From the NCBI GenBank assembly GCA_041666425.1, contig JBAYHA010000038.1, positions 1 to 8,376 on the forward strand: 8,376 nt of DNA, in the 5' to 3' direction. The notes beneath the pieces were generated by a model. That model was not told where the DNA came from. It searched no databases and worked only from the letters and a program-made list of their open reading frames with translations. The DNA comes from JBAYHA01 sp041666425 (lineage in GTDB: Bacteria > Patescibacteriota > Patescibacteriia > UBA11705 > JABHMO01). Both the position numbers and the translations under genes were made by a program. This document shows positions 6,482-8,376 of the stretch, piece by piece. Each line of letters begins with the position of its first letter. The first letter of the stretch is position 1.

Positions 6482-7402
6482 ATGAACTATACTTTTTGGC
6501 GAGCTATCAAATTCGCGTGGCAGGATTTTTGGCGGAATTTTTGGCTTTCTTTTGTTACCATTACCGTGATTGTTTTGGCGTTGTTATCCGTAAATATTTT
6601 AATTTCTTTGAATGCCATGTCTGATGGTGTCGTTAATTCGGTCAAGGCTAAAGTCGATATAACTGTTTTTTTCAAGGAAAACACCAGTGAAGCCAAGATA
6701 AACAATTTTTTACAAAAAATAAAAGCGCAAAAAGAGGTACAAGAGGTTGTTTTGGTTTCCAAAGATGAGGCTTTGGAAAAATTCAAAATTGATTATGCCG
6801 GAGACAAGGCCATCATGGAGGCATTGGAAGAAGTTTCCGACAAAGGTAATCCATTATTGGATTCATTGATTATCAAGGCCAAAGATACGGAAGATTATCA
6901 GGTGGTTTTGAATATGCTTTCATTGGCCGAAAATCAAGAAATAATAAAATCTCAGAATTTTACGGATCACCAAAAAATAATTTCTCGAGTTGAATCTTTG
7001 AGTGACAAGGTGGAAAAGTTTGGCTTTGGTTTGACCGCTGTCTTTGCTTTTATTGCTGTGTTGATTGTTTACAATGCCATTAGGGTAACCATTTATACGC
7101 ACAAAGAAGAAATTGGGGTTATGAAATTGGTTGGGGCTGGGAATTCATTTATCAGAGCACCTTTTCTTATTAATACGCTTTTTTATTCTTTGTTTGGTTT
7201 GATTTTTACCGCAATTGTTATTTACCTGCTTTTGCGTGCGGTCAATCCGCAGTTAAGCGGTTTTTTGGGAGTGTATGATTTCAGTTTGTTGAGTTTTTAT
7301 GCGGATAATTTGTTGTGGTTGTTTGGCGTACAATTTGGCGGAACATTAATTTTGACTGCATTGAGCAGTGCTGTGGCCGTCGGCAAGTATTTAAAAGTTT
7401 AA
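6482..7402 (+). CDS. ftsX: Cell division protein FtsX
   Basis: A 306-residue membrane protein with the standard four-helix FtsX topology: TM1 about 22-44, a large extracytoplasmic loop 45-178, TM2 about 180-203, TM3 about 228-252 and TM4 about 277-300. The loop carries the family motifs VDITVFFK (58-65) and NPLLDSLIIKA (123-133). After TM2 comes the conserved coupling segment IRVTIYTHKEEIGVMKLVGA (200-219). FtsX partners FtsE and activates wall hydrolases through its outer loop. In many bacteria an M23 or PcsB-type hydrolase is encoded nearby; none is seen here, and the closest outward-acting candidate is the RlpA-like protein upstream of ftsE. ATG 6482 is preceded by an A-rich stretch without Shine-Dalgarno. 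Confidence 0.95.
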   Translation: MNYTFWRAIKFAWQDFWRNFWLSFVTITVIVLALLSVNILISLNAMSDGVVNSVKAKVDITVFFKENTSEAKINNFLQKIKAQKEVQEVVLVSKDEALEKFKIDYAGDKAIMEALEEVSDKGNPLLDSLIIKAKDTEDYQVVLNMLSLAENQEIIKSQNFTDHQKIISRVESLSDKVEKFGFGLTAVFAFIAVLIVYNAIRVTIYTHKEEIGVMKLVGAGNSFIRAPFLINTLFYSLFGLIFTAIVIYLLLRAVNPQLSGFLGVYDFSLLSFYADNLLWLFGVQFGGTLILTALSSAVAVGKYLKV

Positions 7403-7437
7403 ATTTATCGGTCAACCTAATTAAAATTGCCTAATAA

Positions 7438-7539
7438 TTAAGGAACCTCTGAAATATACTTTTCTTCTGCGATTTTTAAATTTTCGCAACAAAATTGTAA
7501 AAGTTTCGCAGTAAGGCGCATTTTGCAGAGTTTCCTTAA
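7438..7539. mobile_element. 94-bp MITE-like inverted-repeat element flanked by TTAA
   Basis: GGAACCTCTG (7442-7451) and CAGAGTTTCC (7526-7535) are inverted repeats with one mismatch, and TTAA lies directly outside both ends (7438-7441, 7536-7539). Similarity continues inward: after 14-15 nt, CTGCGA (7467-7472) faces TCGCAG (7506-7511). The 94-bp element could fold into a long imperfect hairpin. It holds no credible ORF. TTAA fits the 4-bp YTAR target duplication of some IS5-family elements, and GGAA ends also occur there, but no related transposase is present. It fills most of the 147-bp gap after ftsX. A structured RNA or an ordinary intergenic hairpin is the alternative. Confidence 0.5.
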
Positions 7540-7549
7540 AAAATACAAT

Positions 7550-8071
7550 ATGAAAAATTTTTTAGCCGATTTTTTGTCTCCGCAAATTCCTAGTGATATT
7601 GGAGAAATTTCCATGAATTGGGAATTCCCGGAATTTGTGCCAAAACCAAAAACCAAAGCTTGGTATGCGGTAGTCGGCGCATTATTGTTATTTTTTTTGA
7701 TTTATGCCATTTGGACCGCGAACTTTCTTTTTGCGGTGATTATTTTTTTGTCCGTGTTTATTGCGATTTTTCAGTATTTTGAGCCTAGAAGAATGGTCAA
7801 TGTGGTGGTTGGTGAAGATGGAATTATTGTGGATCGCAAATTTTTTCCTTATCGCGGTTTGCGTAGCTTTGCTATTGTTTATAAACCACCGATGTTAAAA
7901 TATCTTTATTTGGATTTGCAAAAAGGCTTGGGTAATAATCTGGCGGTACCACTTGAAGATGTTAATCCTTTGGACTTGCGGGATGTTTTGTTGAATTACC
8001 TAAAGGAAGATTTGGAAAGAGAGGATGTTGATTTCAAAGAGGTTTGGTCGACGAGACTTAATTTGCATTAA
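7550..8071 (+). CDS. Two-helix membrane protein of unknown function
   Basis: A 173-residue protein if started at ATG 7550. Its core begins NWEFPEFVPKPKTKAWY, then has two close hydrophobic helices (AVVGALLLFFLIYAIW and FLFAVIIFLSVFIAIFQYF). After EPRR comes a beta-rich cytoplasmic part (VVVGEDGIIVDRKFFPYRGLRSFAIVY) and a C-terminal helix (DLRDVLLNYLKEDLEREDVD). The beta-rich part resembles a small PH-like fold, but I do not recognise a named family with certainty; similar short proteins occur in Patescibacteria. The start is uncertain. ATG 7550 has no Shine-Dalgarno sequence and touches a TACAAT. ATG 7613 (152 residues) begins right at the core and has GGAG 8 nt upstream, the best such site in the window. 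An intrinsic terminator follows the stop. Confidence 0.82.
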   Translation: MKNFLADFLSPQIPSDIGEISMNWEFPEFVPKPKTKAWYAVVGALLLFFLIYAIWTANFLFAVIIFLSVFIAIFQYFEPRRMVNVVVGEDGIIVDRKFFPYRGLRSFAIVYKPPMLKYLYLDLQKGLGNNLAVPLEDVNPLDLRDVLLNYLKEDLEREDVDFKEVWSTRLNLH

Positions 8072-8091
8072 TTGGATTTATTTGCTACAAT
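8063..8091 (+). promoter_or_regulatory. Probable promoter of the tRNA cluster
   Basis: TTGCAT (8063-8068) and TACAAT (8086-8091) are separated by 17 bp, with TG one base before the -10 (8083-8084), giving TGCTACAAT. This matches the window's other good promoter (TGCTATAAT at 3314) at all but one base. The -35 overlaps the end of the upstream CDS. Expected initiation is near 8098, inside the left arm of the following terminator, so tRNA transcripts should lack most of that arm. Confidence 0.55.
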
Positions 8092-8120
8092 AAAACGCGC
8101 TTGAAAGAGCTCGTTTTTTT
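8092..8120 (+). terminator. Intrinsic terminator after the membrane protein gene
   Basis: AAAACG (8092-8097) pairs with CGTTTT (8112-8117); after one C/T mismatch, GCTT (8099-8102) pairs with GAGC (8107-8110, including one G-T pair), closing a GAAA tetraloop (8103-8106). Seven T residues run from 8114 to 8120. It starts 20 bp after the stop and should end transcripts coming from ftsX or the membrane protein gene before the tRNA cluster. Confidence 0.8.
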
Positions 8121-8139
8121 ATAAAATTTGTGTAATTTT

Positions 8140-8214
8140 GCCCTCGTCGTTCAACGGATAGGACGCAAGCTTGCGGAGCTTGAAATCCAAGTTCGATTCT
8201 TGGCGGGGGCACCA
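8140..8214 (+). tRNA. tRNA-Arg (anticodon GCG)
   Basis: A complete 75-nt cloverleaf: acceptor GCCCTCG with CGGGGGC (one T-G pair), discriminator A and encoded CCA. The D arm is GTTC/GGAC with GGA in the loop (A20, an arginine identity element). The anticodon stem CAAGC/GCTTG encloses TTGCGGA, giving GCG, which reads CGC and CGU. The variable loop is AAAT, and the T stem CCAAG/CTTGG surrounds TTCGATT. Most bacteria read CGU/CGC/CGA with an ACG anticodon deaminated to inosine, so GCG is unusual. Confidence 0.95.
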
Positions 8215-8216
8215 GT

Positions 8217-8306
8217 GGAGAGGTGGCCGAGTGGCTGAAGGCAGCATCCTGCTAAGATGTTGACTCCTAACGGGGTCCGCGAGTTCGAATCTCGCCCTCT
8301 CCGCCA
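8217..8306 (+). tRNA. tRNA-Ser (anticodon GCT)
   Basis: A 90-nt class II tRNA. Acceptor GGAGAGG pairs with CCTCTCC, discriminator G, CCA encoded. Anticodon stem GCATC/GATGT (final T-G pair) encloses CTGCTAA, giving GCT for AGC/AGU codons. The long variable arm (TGACTCCTAACGGGGTC) is typical of serine tRNAs. T stem GCGAG/CTCGC surrounds TTCGAAT. It begins 2 bp after tRNA-Arg, so both are surely on one transcript. Confidence 0.96.
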
Positions 8307-8330
8307 GTGGTTTTTAATGAAAATTTATAT

Positions 8331-8376
8331 GGAGAGGTGGCAGAGTGGTCGAATGCGCTAGTCTTGAAAACTAGAG
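8331..8376 (+). tRNA. tRNA-Ser (anticodon TGA), 5' part, cut by window end
   Basis: The first 46 nt of a serine tRNA: acceptor 5' arm GGAGAGG, D arm starting GCAGAGTGG, and anticodon stem CTAGT/ACTAG around CTTGAAA, giving TGA for UCA. The acceptor 5' arm is identical to that of tRNA-Ser(GCT) 24 bp upstream, suggesting related genes. The variable arm, T arm and 3' end lie outside the window. Confidence 0.9.

Noticed and set aside
7455..7460. TATACT as a -10 box inside the MITE-like element
   Set aside because: No -35 match at 16-18 bp spacing and no TG extension; the nearest TTGCCT is 22 bp away.
7523..7549. TTG start for the last protein gene
   Set aside because: It lies inside the right arm of the MITE-like element, and ATG codons are available downstream.

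Overview
This AT-rich bacterial window has A/T-rich translation leaders and almost no Shine-Dalgarno sequences. Its cell-envelope proteins are recognisable but diverged: a MurG without its usual catalytic His, an RlpA-like barrel without its usual Glu/His, and a PPIC isomerase with permuted strands. These traits, with compact gene spacing, suggest a Candidate Phyla Radiation (Patescibacteria/Parcubacteria-type) genome. That placement is an inference from protein character; no marker gene proves it.

Left part (1-3276, all + strand): the tail of an unidentified CDS (possibly a VirB4/TraC-like ATPase), a repeat-rich 110-bp gap, a single-pass membrane protein with an NTF2/VirB8-like soluble domain, a ComF-family phosphoribosyltransferase, MurG, and a two-helix membrane protein with a bacterial PH-like domain. 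From the membrane protein at 246 onward the genes are 2-6 bp apart and look like one operon.

Middle (3277-4957): an extended -10 promoter lies so close to the next ATG that the message is probably leaderless. It drives a short DivIC/FtsB-like septum protein and a membrane-anchored PPIC-type prolyl isomerase. On the minus strand are tRNA-Thr(CGT) and its intrinsic terminator.

Right part (4958-8376): a secreted RlpA-like protein, FtsE and FtsX form a second + strand cluster. Next come a 94-bp inverted-repeat, MITE-like element flanked by TTAA, a two-helix membrane protein of unknown function, an intrinsic terminator interleaved with a probable promoter, and a tRNA cluster: Arg(GCG), Ser(GCT) and the 5' part of Ser(TGA), cut by the window end.

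Together, the genes centre on peptidoglycan synthesis and septation: MurG makes lipid II, DivIC/FtsB-like and FtsEX belong to the divisome, and the RlpA-like barrel and prolyl isomerase act outside the membrane. No complete new defence or mobile system is visible. The best leads are the permuted prolyl isomerase, the active-site losses in MurG and RlpA, the MITE-like element, the unusual tRNA-Arg anticodon, and the promoter layouts.
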